The notes beneath the pieces were generated by a model, which did no database searches, was not told where the DNA came from, and was given only the letters and a program-made list of their open reading frames with translations. From Triglochin maritima (lineage: Eukaryota > Streptophyta > Magnoliopsida > Alismatales > Juncaginaceae), in the NCBI GenBank assembly GCA_963682175.1, contig OY821777.1, forward strand, positions 23,146,001 through 23,210,000: 64,000 nt of DNA, in the 5' to 3' direction. A program made the position numbers and the translations under genes. Below are positions 13,285-24,715 of the stretch, in pieces (position 1 is the first letter of the stretch; each line of letters starts with the position of its first letter).

Positions 13285-16115
13285 TGTAAGACCCGCTCTC
13301 CGGTACCTTATTAAGTCTTATCCATCCTTACGCCCGAGTTTGTGTTTTCTTGATGAATGATGTTAGTTGTGTGATTTTATGCTTTGTTTTGGAAAAGCTT
13401 CCTTTCGGGGAAAAGTTTCCTTTTTGGGCGAGTCAATGCGACTCGTGGACGGGTTCGACCGTCAGGCAGATTTTCCAATCGATTGACTTAACCGGGTCGA
13501 TCGAGTGGAATTCATGTGTGCGGTTTGGCTTGTGCTTTGAAGTAGGCATTTAGGGCTGAGGTGTGAAGGCTGGGTGACGTGGATGCCACATCAGCAAGAG
13601 CAAATCTCTTGAGATTTGCAAAATATCTAAATTGGTTGCCTAAAGGAAAGTGCTGATTGGCCATCAAAGCAAAATTATCTCTTGCCTTTTTGCTAGTTGC
13701 TCTTCTCATCTTGCACCTTTATAAGCCCACCTTCCAGCCGACTTCCCCAAACCCTTTCTCCACCCACAGCCACCGAAAATCTCCCCAGCAATTCCAGCAA
13801 CTTGGAAGAAGAGATCCGGAGGTGTTTCTTGCGTGCGGCTAAGGGGAAATCCTGGTGCATCCGGTGAAGTTCAGCATCTTCCTTTTTCAGGTATGTCTCT
13901 AGCCATTAGTGTAGCATAAGGCTTGGGGCTGGGAGGAGGCCGTCCAGCATCAATGATCTCGGGTTTGATTGAATAATTCACGTGGCTAGAGTTGCAACTC
14001 AAACTATGAGGCGGGTGAGGGTCTTGATTATTGCTAACATAGTATGTTGTAGTATTTTGTATGCTGCTGGTCGGATATTAAAATTATGTTGCAACCCTTG
14101 TATGATTTTAGTTCTTGTTACGATTGAATCTAGGCATGTAGTTGCCATGTTCTTGTGTTTTTCGGTAGCCATATTCAGACCCTATTCTTCTATGATTGTC
14201 TGCGGTTTTGATAACAAATGATCATGCATTTCGTAGTGAAAGGTTTAGATCGTTCCCCATGTTTTGGTAGTAGATTTTAGATGATAAGTGGGGGTGTTGA
14301 ATGATGGTTCGTCCAGCACCAAGGGGCATCTAGGGCACACATGGGAGTGGAGGTCAGCCTGGTCGGATTGAATAATATGTTTGGTTGTGTGTTGCACCAT
14401 AGACGTCACCGGATTTGTGGTTGTTGCAAATTATAGATGTGTTCTAATGTTGGATCTCTGGGTTATTTTGTGGTCCACCTTGCTGTTAAGATACCCTATG
14501 CTTGTGTCTACTTTATATAGTTGAATTCATGCATCAGTTTCCCCATGATCAAGTGGTTGCTGTGATGCTACTCGGATATGCCTAATTAGCTACTGGATTT
14601 GCATGGCCCTTCACCTTAGTTTCTGCCATAGGGACGGATATCTAGACATCTTTGGTTGCTGGACACATGAGTTATTTCCTGATTTTAGTGTTGGTCATAA
14701 GCCGCAAAATTCATACCTTAATAGGTGCTGGAAATCAAAAGACCACATGATTGGATTGTTACCAAAAACATTGCATAATTATTCATTCGGATTATTGCTG
14801 GATTTAAAACATGTGGATCCGGATTTGCTAGCTGGAGAAGGTTGCACTTTCATGCGTCATTAGTTGCTAAATATAAGGTTTATTTCCTATCTCGTGGTTG
14901 CTAAGGGGATGGAGGTTCATGCAGCATTAGGAAGTTAGAATCAGGAAGGTTCAAGGCAAGACATTACCAAATGCGTTTTATAACCATACACACACTTGTT
15001 TCCTGTTTCTTCACTTATTCCGAAATTTACTAGCTGATTGGTGTTCAACTTGCATGCTTTATTTTAGTGGCTATATATTATATGGAACGCTTATCACATG
15101 CCTTTATTTCCGGATTTTTGTGCTTGTCGAATTTAGGAAACAACCATGATTCTTGTTGTTGAATTTGGTGTGGTTTGGCTGGATTAAAATTCTGTTTTGC
15201 TTAGAGCTTGAGGGAGATATTGTATGTTCTCCTTTGAACTCATTCTGAATAATTTAGTTGCATTAGACTATAGAGTAGTTGCATTGCATCTAATCTGATG
15301 GAGTAATTCTGGGCACGTTCTGTTTTCTGGACCGACGGGCCACGGGTGGGTCCTCTAGCTTCAGAGGCCACTCGGTTAAGACCCCTATGGGGGGCCAGGC
15401 CTAAGATAAGTCTTGGGCATGCGCGCTGCCATTCTGTCTCAGGGTAGGTGTTTCTCAGTTTGCGATGACACCATGTAAGTTTATTTTCCGCGGATTGGGA
15501 CGCTTATCCGGCACACCGCTTTGTGCCGAGCGGTGGTCACTGACGAGTGACCGCCTTTGACCAGCTAGGCTGGTGTTCTGGTTCCTATGGAGGAACGATT
15601 CGGGTGCGCCCGACCGGCACGACTTGTGTAGTCGTAGCCTTCTGTTGCATTTGATGCTTCTGTTCTGTTCTGTTTCTGAAGCTTGCCATATTTGCATTCA
15701 TGCTATTTTATTATTGTTCGGCTGAGGCATACTGGGTTTTCTTAATTGAAAACTCACGCATTGTTAAATGCGGTGCTTGCAGGTACTTAGGTTCCACAGG
15801 GCAAACTGGACGAGTTCCGAAGATTCTGTACACGAGGGACGCGTCGACCATATTCTTCAGTTATCTGTTGCTTCCGCTTATGTCATTGTATTTCCTTTGA
15901 AACTCGATGTATTGTAATTGGATCATTTATGTATACATTGATAATCATTTGGTTAAGTTTTATACCCTTATCGTCTATCCATGTATGTCTGTTTCGCTTT
16001 ATCGAGTCGTTGTTGGTCTGTCTTTTGTAACTCCTTCGGTCGTCGTGGAGGTCTCTGATCGCGACACTAGTGTTCCTTTCCCAGTGTGCGTACCCGCGAG
16101 ATCGGGGGCGTTACA
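13285..16115 (+). repeat. Concatemer LTR-3, right-hand end (2831 bp)
   Basis: The last LTR. It ends GGGCGTTACA at 16115 and is followed directly by the right target duplication GGCAT (16116-16120), then by element A LTR sequence. One base is missing near 15534 relative to LTR-1 and LTR-2 (GGTGGTCACTG against GGTGGGTCACTG). Confidence 0.9.
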
Positions 16116-16120
16116 GGCAT

Positions 16121-17166
16121 GTCCCGAATACGCACACTCTTCAACACGGCGGTCCATGGGCAGCACTCGTAACCCGCTTGTTTTCACCTCCCGGCTCATG
16201 CACTAGGTGAGGACACAGGTTTCCGTGCATAGAGTTGGCTTCATACAAGGACCGGAAATCCAGTTTTGCGCACAAACGGACGACCGAAAGAGGCAATCGA
16301 GTCGACCCTTCCCATGGGGTTCGGTACACTGAAAGTCTGCAACGGTCAAATTCTCTGCGCAAAACCTAAGTCCAAATGGTCGAACAAAAGTCTAAAACCG
16401 GTCGACCGATACAGAGGTCCCGATCGACCGAATACTACTAGGGGAAAACTAGTAGTTCTAAGTCATCGACGGTCGAACAGTGCATAAAAACAGTCAAACC
16501 ATACATAAGTCCACTTAAGTTCTTGTCCAACCAACTAAAGAATCAGTCGATCGAAATCCAACAGACAAACCCACGACCCATCAGCACATGCACTACCGGT
16601 CGACCGCCACAAGGCATCGTCCGACCGGTGTTGGTTAAAGTCAGGAAAAAATGCATTAAATCAGTCGATTGTCTGTCGTTTGCAACCTTGCACCAGCCCA
16701 GGATTTACGCCGCACTTGTCGTCGGTTAGGTCTCTGAGCTCCCGCGACCGACCACCATATCACGTCAACATGGGTGAGCAATAAAATCACACTAATGAAC
16801 TGGCATACCTTTCAAACATGACAAAACTGCCAGAGCCTCGCTCGCGTAAGGCCGCCTCCTGAAATCCTCCTCGCACGCCGACCTCTGCACACTGTGGTCA
16901 CTACCTACACCGCTACTTCCCGAAAAGAGCGAAGAAGGTGAGGAAGATGGAAGGAGAAGAAGATGGAGAAGAGGGGTTGGGTTGCTTTTAAACCCAAACC
17001 CCACACCACCCAACCATCCCCTACACTCCCCACCCCATCACCTCACCCATACCTCAAATTATACCGCTCTCTCTCTCCCTCTCACTTCAAGTCAAACCTC
17101 CACCTCATCACCACTTCTGTCCTTCTAAAACCATTTAGCACCCTAATTGGGTTAAGGGATATAATA
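16121..17166 (-). repeat. Element A 3' LTR, proximal segment
   Basis: This continues the LTR interrupted at 411 and aligns with 22615-23339 plus 24716-25088 of the 5' LTR. It contains the GGTCGACCG-type palindromes between about 16270 and 16690, and the paired TC-rich tract ending GGGATATAATA that marks the outer LTR edge. In minus-strand sense the LTR would start TATTATATCCC; the canonical TG has been lost. Confidence 0.8.
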
Positions 17167-17190
17167 ATCCAGCAACCTTAAAATGATTTC
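17167..17190 (-). other. Element A polypurine tract region
   Basis: On the minus strand the element reads ATTTCGGGATGAAATC, then TTTTAAGGTTGCTGG, just before the LTR. This is the Tekay-type GACGAAAT-polypurine arrangement, degenerated. Confidence 0.5.
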
Positions 17191-18260
17191 ATCCCGAAAT
17201 CAAAACGAGATATTCAACGAAAAGCTTCGGATACTTCCTCCAAACTTCCTCCTCGATCTCCCAAGTGGCCTCGCACTCGCTGTGATGCTGCAACCTGTCC
17301 TTCACCATCAGAATGGTCCTCCTCCTGAGCTGATGATCCATACAATCAACAATCTCAACTGGTCTCTCCTCAAGAGACAAGTCTTGCTGAATCTCTGGCA
17401 CTGCTATCTCAATCACATGAGTTGTATCTGCAACGTACTTCCTCAGCATCGACACGTAGAAGACGTTGTGAAGATCCAAAAACTGCAGTGGCAATGCAAT
17501 CCGGTAGGCAACCTCTCCAACTCGGTCGAGAATCTCGAACGAGCCAACATACCTCAGACTGAGCTTCCCCTTCATCCCAAACCTCATCACTCCTCGGGCT
17601 GGGGAAATCTTCAGAAAACATGGTCACCCACCTCAAAACTCAACACCCGTCTGTGTCGATCAGCAAAACTCTTCTGCCTGCTCTGTGTCGTGGCCAGTCT
17701 CCTTCGGATCACATCAACCTTCTCTGCATACATCTGCACGATCTCTGGACCCACTAACTGCCTCTCGCCCACAACACTCTAGCATACCAGTGATCTGCAA
17801 GGCCTCCCGTACAACGCCTCGTACCGGGCCATCCCAATACTAGAATGGTAGTTGTTCTTGTAGGCAAACTCTATCAGCGACAAGAGCTCGTCCCACTGTC
17901 CTGCCCAATCCAGTGTGCATGGCCTCAGCATATCCTCCACGGTCTGAATCGTTCTCTCTGACTGACCATCTGTCTGTGGGTGGAACGTTGTACTAAACCT
18001 CAGCCGCGTCCCTAATTCCTGCTGCAGACTCCCCTAAAATCTGGAAGTAAACTGGGATCTCGATCAGAGATGATGCTCACATGCACTCTGTGTAGCCTAA
18101 CTATCTCCTCCATGTACAACCTAGCTAGACCCTCCAACAGCAACGTGGTCTTAATCGCTAAGACGTACGCTGACTTGGTCAGTCGATCGACTATCACCCA
18201 AATCGCATCGTGGAATCTCCTCATCTTTGGCAGACCTGTGACGAAATCCATCGTCACGTG
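17189..18260 (-). pseudogene. Element A integrase C-terminal part and chromodomain
   Basis: Minus-strand fragments, in protein order. The integrase core is at 18257-18040, with the MDFVTGLP and ISDRD motifs carrying two of the three catalytic acids. The linker follows at 18000-17640 in broken frames. The C-terminal GPF/Y-like domain is at 17590-17400 (FGMKGKLSLRYVG, then VSMLRKYV). A chromodomain-like end lies at 17310-17215 (residues around VKDR, EATWEIEEE, YPKLF), which in chromoviruses guides integration to modified chromatin. At least two frameshifts interrupt the chain, one just after the second catalytic Asp near 18040 and one near 17590. It cannot make an active enzyme. Confidence 0.8.
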
Positions 18261-19120
18261 CTTCCACTTCCACTATGGTAGCTCAATACACTACATCGGT
18301 CATGTTCACCTGCTGACAGTCTAATCCTCGGTCCACAAACTCTGCAATGTCCTTCCTCTTACCCTTCCACCAGAAGTTCTATTGTAGGTCCTTATACATC
18401 TTCGTGCTCCCAGGGTGAATGATATATCTCACTCTGTGTGCCTCCATGATGTCATCTCTCAGCCCATCGACCTTCGGCACCCAGATCTGACTCCTGAACC
18501 TCAGACCACCATCAACACCCACACTGAAGTGTGATCCATCTCTGGAAGCTAACCGTAGCAGCCCAGCTAACTTTTCATCATCTTGCTGAGCCTGAATGAC
18601 TCAAGAAATGTTCTGCGGCTCCACTTGAAGCCTAACAATCACTGCTCCCTCAGAGCCCTCTGTGAAGGACCTCCACTCTGACAATTGACACCTCCACCTT
18701 CCTGCTCAGTGCATCTGCAACAGAATTCGCCTTCCCCGGATGATAGGAGATGGTGAAGTCATAATCCTTAATTAACTTGAGCCATCTGCGTTGCCTCATA
18801 TTCAGCTCCTTCTGCGAGAAAAAATACTTCAAGCTCTGATGATTTGTTAAGAGCTCGAACTTTTCTCTATAAAGATAATCACGCTGGTCTTCAACGCATG
18901 AACCATCGCTGCTAACTCCAAATCCTGGGTAGGGTAGTTCTTCTCGTGCGCCTTCGGCTACCTCTAATCATACATGACCACCTTCCCATCCTGTATCAGT
19001 ACACGGCCCATGAAATCCCTGACGCATCACTGTAAATCACATAGCCTCCACTGCCACTCGATAGCATCAGAATCAGTATTGTCGTCGGTCGCCTATTCAA
19101 CTCCTGAAAGCTTTCCTCGC
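18261..19120 (-). pseudogene. Element A RNase H and integrase zinc-binding region
   Basis: The minus strand encodes the tail of RNase H at 18832-18690 ([10 protein letters not shown], then [20 protein letters not shown]), matching the better preserved copy in element B. Upstream, 18840-19120 holds the rest of RNase H in shifted frames; downstream, 18600-18300 holds the integrase N-terminal zinc region, also broken. RNase H would remove the RNA strand during reverse transcription. Several stops and indels make it non-functional. Confidence 0.7.
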
Positions 19121-19124
19121 ACTT

Positions 19125-19810
19125 CTAGGGCCAAAGGAACGTGACGGACTTCTGCGTCAACGCAGTCAACAGTGAAGCAAGTCTGGAGAAATCCTGAATA
19201 AACCTCTTGTAATACCCAGCTAGTCCGATGAAGCTCCTGATCTCTGTCATGCTCATCGAGGCCCTCCATTGAGTCACAACATCAACCTTTGCCGGATCCA
19301 CCAAAATCCCACCCGCTGACACAATATGCCCTAGAAAAGCCACCTTATCCAACTAAAACTCGCATTTCGTGTACTTGGCATAGAGTTGTTGATCCCTCAA
19401 GATGTCAGGAACAATCCTCTGGTGCTGTCGATGCTACTCTCCGTCTGCGGAGTACACCAAATGTCGTCCACGAAGATGATGAAAAATTTGTCAAGGTACG
19501 GCCGGAGTGTCTTGTTCATCAAATCCATGAATGTTGCAGGGGCATTCGTCAGTCCAAAGGGCATCACCAAGAACTTGTAGTTCCCGTACCGTGTCTGGAA
19601 AGTTGTCTTCTGGACGTCTGCCTCTCTGATCCTCAACTGATGGTATCCTGATCGCAGATCAATCTTCGAGAAGACCTTCACCGACTGCAACTGATCAAAT
19701 AGGTCCTTGATCCTAAGAAAAAGGTATCGATCCCTAATTGTAACCATATTCAGCATCCTATAGTCGATGCACATCCGCAACGACCCGTCCTTCTTCTTCA
19801 CAAACAACAC
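19125..19810 (-). pseudogene. Element A reverse transcriptase (broken)
   Basis: 19810-19397 encodes the Ty3-gypsy RT palm and fingers: [42 protein letters not shown] and the catalytic FVDD (second and third Asp). The frame is lost right after FVDDI near 19455 and recovers at 19352-19125, which holds the thumb and connection ([36 protein letters not shown]). The catalytic residues are kept, but the frameshift prevents a full enzyme. Confidence 0.85.
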
Positions 19811-19819
19811 AGGTGCTCC

Positions 19820-20113
19820 CTAATGTGAAACAATTGGCCGAATAAACCTGGAGTCCATCAACTCCTGCAACTGCTCCTTCAGTTTGTTCAACTCAGTAGG
19901 TGCCATCCGGTACGCAGCCTTCGACTGAGGTGCCATTCCTGCTACTAACTCAATGCAAAACTTAATATCTCGGCGCTGCGGCAATACAGGAATATCTGCT
20001 GGAAACACATCTGGGAATTCCTGCACTACTTCTATGTTCTCAAGCCTCCTCATCCTAGGATCAAGAACTACCAACGTGGTCACAAACGCTTTGTGCCTTG
20101 ACTGCAGACACAA
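19820..20113 (-). pseudogene. Element A protease-RT spacer
   Basis: This holds the conserved region between protease and RT of Tekay elements (EVVQEFPDVFPADIPVLP, then YRMAPTELNKLKEQLQELMDSRFIRP). A stop codon near 19820 separates it from the RT block and a frame change separates it from the protease. It matches residues ~65-150 of the element B RT ORF. Confidence 0.75.
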
Positions 20114-20504
20114 TCAAGCGACCTCCTCTGCTCCTCGTCCCTCTGATCAAAACATCAGGCAAGTCCTTCTTAGGAATCATGATCTTCTTATCACGGGAAA
20201 AGACTCGCACGTCGTACTGTGACAGCCAGTCCATCGCCAGTATGACGTCGAAGTCTTCCATCGGCAACAAGACCAGATCTGCCGGAAAATCGTGGTCTCC
20301 CGAAACAATTGTGGTGTCGGGGAAATAGCTCCCCATAGTGCCCACCTCACTTATGGGTGTGCTGACATCCAAACAATCAGTCAGCAACACATGGGTCCGA
20401 CCCAACTCGCCAGCAAACTTCTCCAAAATGAAGGAGAGAGTGGCGCCGCAATCAAACAACATACGAGCAACCAAACCAGAAACATAAAGAGTACCTTCCA
20501 CCAT
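20061..20504 (-). pseudogene. Element A aspartic protease
   Basis: A 147-codon open stretch with the retroviral-type protease fold signature: LFDCGAT at residues 17-23 (active-site Asp), flap region TTIVSGDHDFPADLVLLPM, then [15 protein letters not shown]. The protease releases Gag and Pol products. The residue after the catalytic Asp is Cys rather than the usual Ser or Thr; element B has the same DCG. The frame does not join gag upstream without a shift. Confidence 0.8.
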
Positions 20505-20639
20505 GGTGTTGGAGTCCCTCGCCTCCTTAGCCTAGATGGTGAAGACTCGCCATGTCTTCCTGCCCTGTCCTGGTGAAATAACGGATCAGTTGCCTTAACT
20601 CTTCCCTACTATTGGTGCTCCAAACTTCCTGCTAGGCTC

Positions 20640-20790
20640 TCCTTGCCTATTCAGGCACTCCTGAACAAAGTGGCCCATCTGCCCGCACCCCATGCAAGCG
20701 CCCGTGCGCTTGAAGCACTCCTGAATAAAGTGGCCCATCTACCCGCACCCCATGCAAGCGCCCGTGCGCTTGAAGCACTCCTGACCTGGG
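20640..20790 (-). repeat. Tandemly duplicated zinc knuckle in element A gag
   Basis: A 60-bp direct duplication (about 20651-20710 and 20711-20770, differing at three or so bases). On the minus strand each copy encodes a CX2CX4HX4C knuckle (CMGCGQMGHFVQEC), preceded by CFKRTGA. The nucleocapsid part of Gag binds RNA through this motif. Elements of this type normally have one knuckle; element B has one at the equivalent place. Confidence 0.75.
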
Positions 20791-21537
20791 TAAAACCCCC
20801 CACAGAAAGTGTATGCTCTAGACTGACGTGCTCCTCCAACATCAAACTTGGGCGTCTTTCCCGGGTTCCCTGCTACACGACCAACTGCTCAGTTACCGGT
20901 GCTCACTAGTGCCTTGCTCGCCTCCTGAAGACATTCCCTCTGGTCCTGTTCTATGATGATAGCATGCTTCACAGCGTCTGCAAGGGTCTGCGGCATGCTG
21001 TTGATCACACGCGATCGGAGTGGCTACCTCAGTCCCTTCAAGAACTTCCTCGCCCGCTACTCAGGTGTCACAGATCTCCGGGCAGTAACGTTCCAATGCG
21101 TTGAACCTGCTGATGTAACTCACCAGGCTCATCTCCAGCGACATGAACTCCTCCCCCTTCTGGTCTCTGACGTGCTGGGTAAAATAATGTCATGAAACAC
21201 CTCCAAAAACTCCTCGCAGTTGACGTCCTTACGGTCCTCAAACACCACCGTGGACATGGTCCTCCACTAGTTGGCTGCCTTGCCATAAAACACATAGGTG
21301 GCCATGTCCACCCTCCTCTCCGGTGCAACACCAATCACTCGGAATATCATCTGCATCTTGAAGACTCAGTCCTCTGCTACATCGGGAGCACCACATACGT
21401 CAAAACTCGGTGGGTGCTGACGCATAAAAAGGATCATGCTCAGCGCCCATCCCGTCCTGCACATTCTGGGCTGCCTGGCACTCCAGAAACTCGCCCAACG
21501 TGTCCTAGTTGGCACTCGTCCCGCGTCTAGGAGGCAT
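20780..21537 (-). pseudogene. Element A gag capsid region
   Basis: It begins ATG (21535-21537) with MPPRRG, like the element B Gag start (MPPRC). A TAG stop follows after ten codons. The homologous chain continues through shifted frames: MRQHPPSFD near 21430, ATYVFYGKAAN near 21290, WRTMSTVVFEDR near 21260, and the AERYCPEI-equivalent region near 21080. Gag forms the particle that packages element RNA. Multiple stops and frameshifts kill the gene. Confidence 0.75.
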
Positions 21538-21648
21538 CTGACAGAAGAAACAATCACAACTTTAGCCATGACTGCATGCTAAAAGATAAAATGCATATGT
21601 CCTATTACAACAAGGGTGATTTCTTTGGGAGCCACATAGGAATCGACT

Positions 21649-21661
21649 GCTCGGATATCAA
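21649..21661 (-). other. Element A primer-binding site (degenerate)
   Basis: The minus strand reads TTGATATCCGAGC, next to the LTR end TTTTACA, compared with the standard TTGGTATCAGAGC. The position fixes the LTR-internal boundary at 21664. Confidence 0.7.
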
Positions 21662-23339
21662 GTTGTAAAATCCCGAAACAGCAAAATATTTAAAATTTAT
21701 CATCAAGATACAAGAGATCAATAATCAAAAGACGGGACTGTTACTTCTAATAGAACATCCAAGCGATGCACCATATTACATTAGAGTTTGTCACAAAGCT
21801 ACATGATTACATCAGATATAACAAATGGAAGTACAAGTAATCATGTCGACCTCAGTGGTCCAAACGAGAGGATCCGATCCCAAAATGCGCATGCCCACCG
21901 TCACCACCCAACTGGACCTACTGCGGTCCTGCAATAAAACATGCAACAACAATGCCTGAGTTTCCATCAGGAAACCCGGTATGCCAAGCTCACCTATATG
22001 AATACAGTAGTACAATGAACCTATCATACTAGTAGCATGTCATGTCATTAACAGTAAGGAAAATAACTCCCCCGAAGGGTAAAACATGTCATCAGTCTGA
22101 CAATCATTATCGGGTCTCCCTCGGAGATCTACCGTAGGCACATACGGTCTAACGGAACAAGACGTGACACTCCCCACACGCGGATATCGTAATCAAGGGG
22201 TTCGGCAAGAAGCGTCCGCCAGGTCTGCGCCATAAGAAATAGATCTGTAACTTCGTGGTTAAACAACCTCAATGGATCTGTTGCTCGGTTGGTTCATCAA
22301 TCATCATCTCAGTAGGTGCCCAGCTGACGAAAACATAGCCGGAACAAGATCGGTCCATCGAACATCACAGCCGGAACAACATCGGCCTATCATCGATGGA
22401 ACAGTATCGGCGGCATTACCGGCACAACATCAGTGGTCCAACATACGTCCGGCACAACATCGGACGGTTTCAGAGTGAAGTTCGCCAGGTCATCAAGCTC
22501 CATGAGCCACACATCATCATACATTGGCATCCATGATCCCTCAGGTTTGCTACTCTAATCTGAGTACATCAATCCATCAAATTACATCACGATCCATACA
22601 TGGAGGTGACATGTCCCAAATACCCACACTCTTCCCCACGGCGATCCCATCTAACGCACTAGGAAAGTATACGGGTTTCCGTGGACAGAGTTGGCATCAT
22701 ACAAGCATCAGGAATTTAGTTTTGCGCACAAACGATCGACCGAAAAAGGCAATCCGATCGATCGTTCCCATGAGGTTCGGTCGACCAAAAGTCTGCAACG
22801 GTCGAACTCTCTGCGCAAAACCTAAGTCCCAACGGTTGAACAAGAGTCTAAAACCGGTCACCCAATACGTGATCAAAATCCGAAGTCTGGTCAAAATCAA
22901 TCAATACTAACGGTCGACCGACTCAATGGTCCCGGTCGACCAAATACTACTAGGGCATCCTAGCAGTTCTAATTCATCCACGGTCGAACATGCATAAAAA
23001 TGGTCGAACCATACATAAGTCCACATATTTTCCGGTCGAACAAACTAAAGAATCGGTCGACTGAAATCCAACAGACAACCACCCGACCCACCAACACATG
23101 CACTACCGGTCGACCGCTACAAGGCATCGTTCGACCGGTGTTGGTTAAAGTCGGGCAAAAATGCATTAAATCCGTCGATCACCCAAAGGAACCGGTCGAC
23201 CGTTGGTCGTCTGCAACCTTGCACTAGCCAAGGATTTACTCCGCACTCGTCGCCCGTGAGATCTCCGACCTCCCGTGACTGACCACCATATCACCCCAAT
23301 GCGGGTGAGCAATAAAATCGCACTAATGAATCGACATAC

Positions 23340-24715
23340 TGTTGAACGTTTTAATCAAACCGCAAGTGCACGGCCGCGTTGAAGCGGTGGCAAATACGGG
23401 TCGTCCCCAGGGAGGTGAGCAGCCTCTCGTTTGCACGAAATCAAGTGGCAAAATAGGGAAGAGAGTTGATTATGCTACGCTACGCTACACTACAAAGTAT
23501 GAAGTATGAAATGCGAGAGAAAGCAACAAACAATTAACTAAAACTAAACTAAGAACGAAAGACGAGTGCTGGAATTCAGAAATGGAAAACCCCTAAGGGG
23601 TGGAGTGAGTGCACACATGCAAAGAGGTGAGTGTTGAACACATTCTTTAAGCACAAATGAAGGTGGTGGTATCATGCATAGGAAGCGTCTAAATGTTATG
23701 GCAAAACCTATCAATCTATTCACCAACCTAGTTGATTAACATTTACATATAAAAGTTGTTTATTTCAGAACCTAAATAAGCATGAGAGGTGTCTAATCAT
23801 TTTGGCAAAACTCATCAAGTTATAAATTCTATCCTAAACAAGCAAGCATACATTCATGTTTTATCAACACATTGGAAATAAAGCATTCATTCCATTCTTA
23901 TTTGCTTGTATGTACATCTACTCCACCCCCCAAAGGGGATGGAACTACTCACTACTCATTAGACTAATTATTAAACAAAGCAAGGAAAGTATATTAACTA
24001 AGCTACTAAAACTAATGAAATGAAATTAAACAAAGTAAAGCAAAAAATATGAAACAAACAACATAATAAAGAAACTTTTATTAAAGTAACTCACATTTCA
24101 AGTAGCATCCTCCTACTTTAGTGTATGCTTCAAGGCCTCACTTCTAGTAGGAAGAATAGGCACTCAAAATATGGAGTGATTACAATAGAAGGTGAAGAGT
24201 TCTATTTATAGCCAAAGAAAAAGGCAATCCGGGACAATCCCCCGATGTGGGACTAAACAAATACCAGAAATGGACTAAATACACACTAATACGCGACCCA
24301 CCAAACTCTTAGCGGATTTGGGCCAAAACAGACCGCCAATTGGCGGTCTTGGACCGCCAATTGGCAGTCTATATGGTTCAGATCCCGCTAAGTTTTCTTC
24401 TGGGCTTTTCTGGATGTCTTTGGTGATCTTTGATGCATCTACGTTGCTTGCTGGAGCTCCGACCCGAATAGAATTGCCAAAATACTCCCCATGATGGTGT
24501 GGAGTATTTTGTTTTGCTCTTTGGTCCTTTGGACTTACGTTCAGGTCCTTCTCCCTTGCATCTTAGTCCCCATGTCTCACAATTCAATCCTTTTTCCTTG
24601 CTTTTGGGTCCTTTTATGCTTCATCTCCTCAAACATATTTATTCCTGAAAACTAAACATAAAACTCGTCACATAGCATTGTTTAGGTGAAAGATAATGGA
24701 TATAAGATACAAATA
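23340..24715 (-). mobile_element. Athila-type solo LTR, reversed, inside element A LTR
   Basis: This is the reverse complement of the element 1 LTR: it starts TGTTGAACG (complement of CGTTCAACA) and ends near GATACAAAT. The last ~25 bases of the LTR edge are missing and no clean target duplication is seen (left flank CATAC), so a small deletion accompanied or followed its formation. It contains the twin palindrome (24331-24369), a reversed TATA box near 24206-24214 and the reverse of the CCCACATCGGGGGATTGTCC block. No internal region is present, so it is a solo LTR. Confidence 0.85.
24331..24369. promoter_or_regulatory. Twin palindrome in the solo LTR
   Basis: GACCGCCAATTGGCGGTC (24331-24348) is a perfect 18-bp palindrome. 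After three bases comes a second copy with one mismatch (24352-24369). The same doublet is found in all Athila-type LTRs of the window. Confidence 0.8.

Larger units (their letters stand above)
412..16115 (+). mobile_element. Concatemer of a non-coding LTR retrotransposon (LARD-like), 6033-bp period
   Basis: The unit order is truncated LTR (412-643), internal remnant (644-1218), LTR (1219-4050), internal (4051-7251), LTR (7252-10083), internal (10084-13284), LTR (13285-16115). LTRs begin TGTAAGACCC and end GGGCGTTACA. The array is flanked by an exact 5-bp duplication GGCAT (407-411 and 16116-16120), so its outer ends are the original integration ends. The internal regions have an initiator-Met-type primer-binding site and a polypurine tract but no gag or pol, as in LARD elements. 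The polypurine neighbourhood (TTTCGAGGACGAAATTTCG) resembles that of Tekay/Del elements, so a Tekay-type partner probably mobilised it. Small SNP differences separate the units, which argues against an assembly copy. The likely origin is unequal recombination between copies. Confidence 0.92.

Noticed and set aside
412..16115. Assembly artefact or genomic segmental duplication
   Set aside because: Unit-specific SNPs, a private deletion junction and exact outer target duplications fit a real in-place concatemer better. Long reads would settle it.
1284..16206. Sets of 61-115 codon frames repeated at 6033-bp spacing
   Set aside because: They recur because the LTR recurs. They lie in non-coding LTR sequence, differ in length after single SNPs, overlap on both strands and show no known domain.
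19289..19651. Plus-strand frames opposite the element A RT
   Set aside because: Shadows of the minus-strand pol sequence. No independent protein features.
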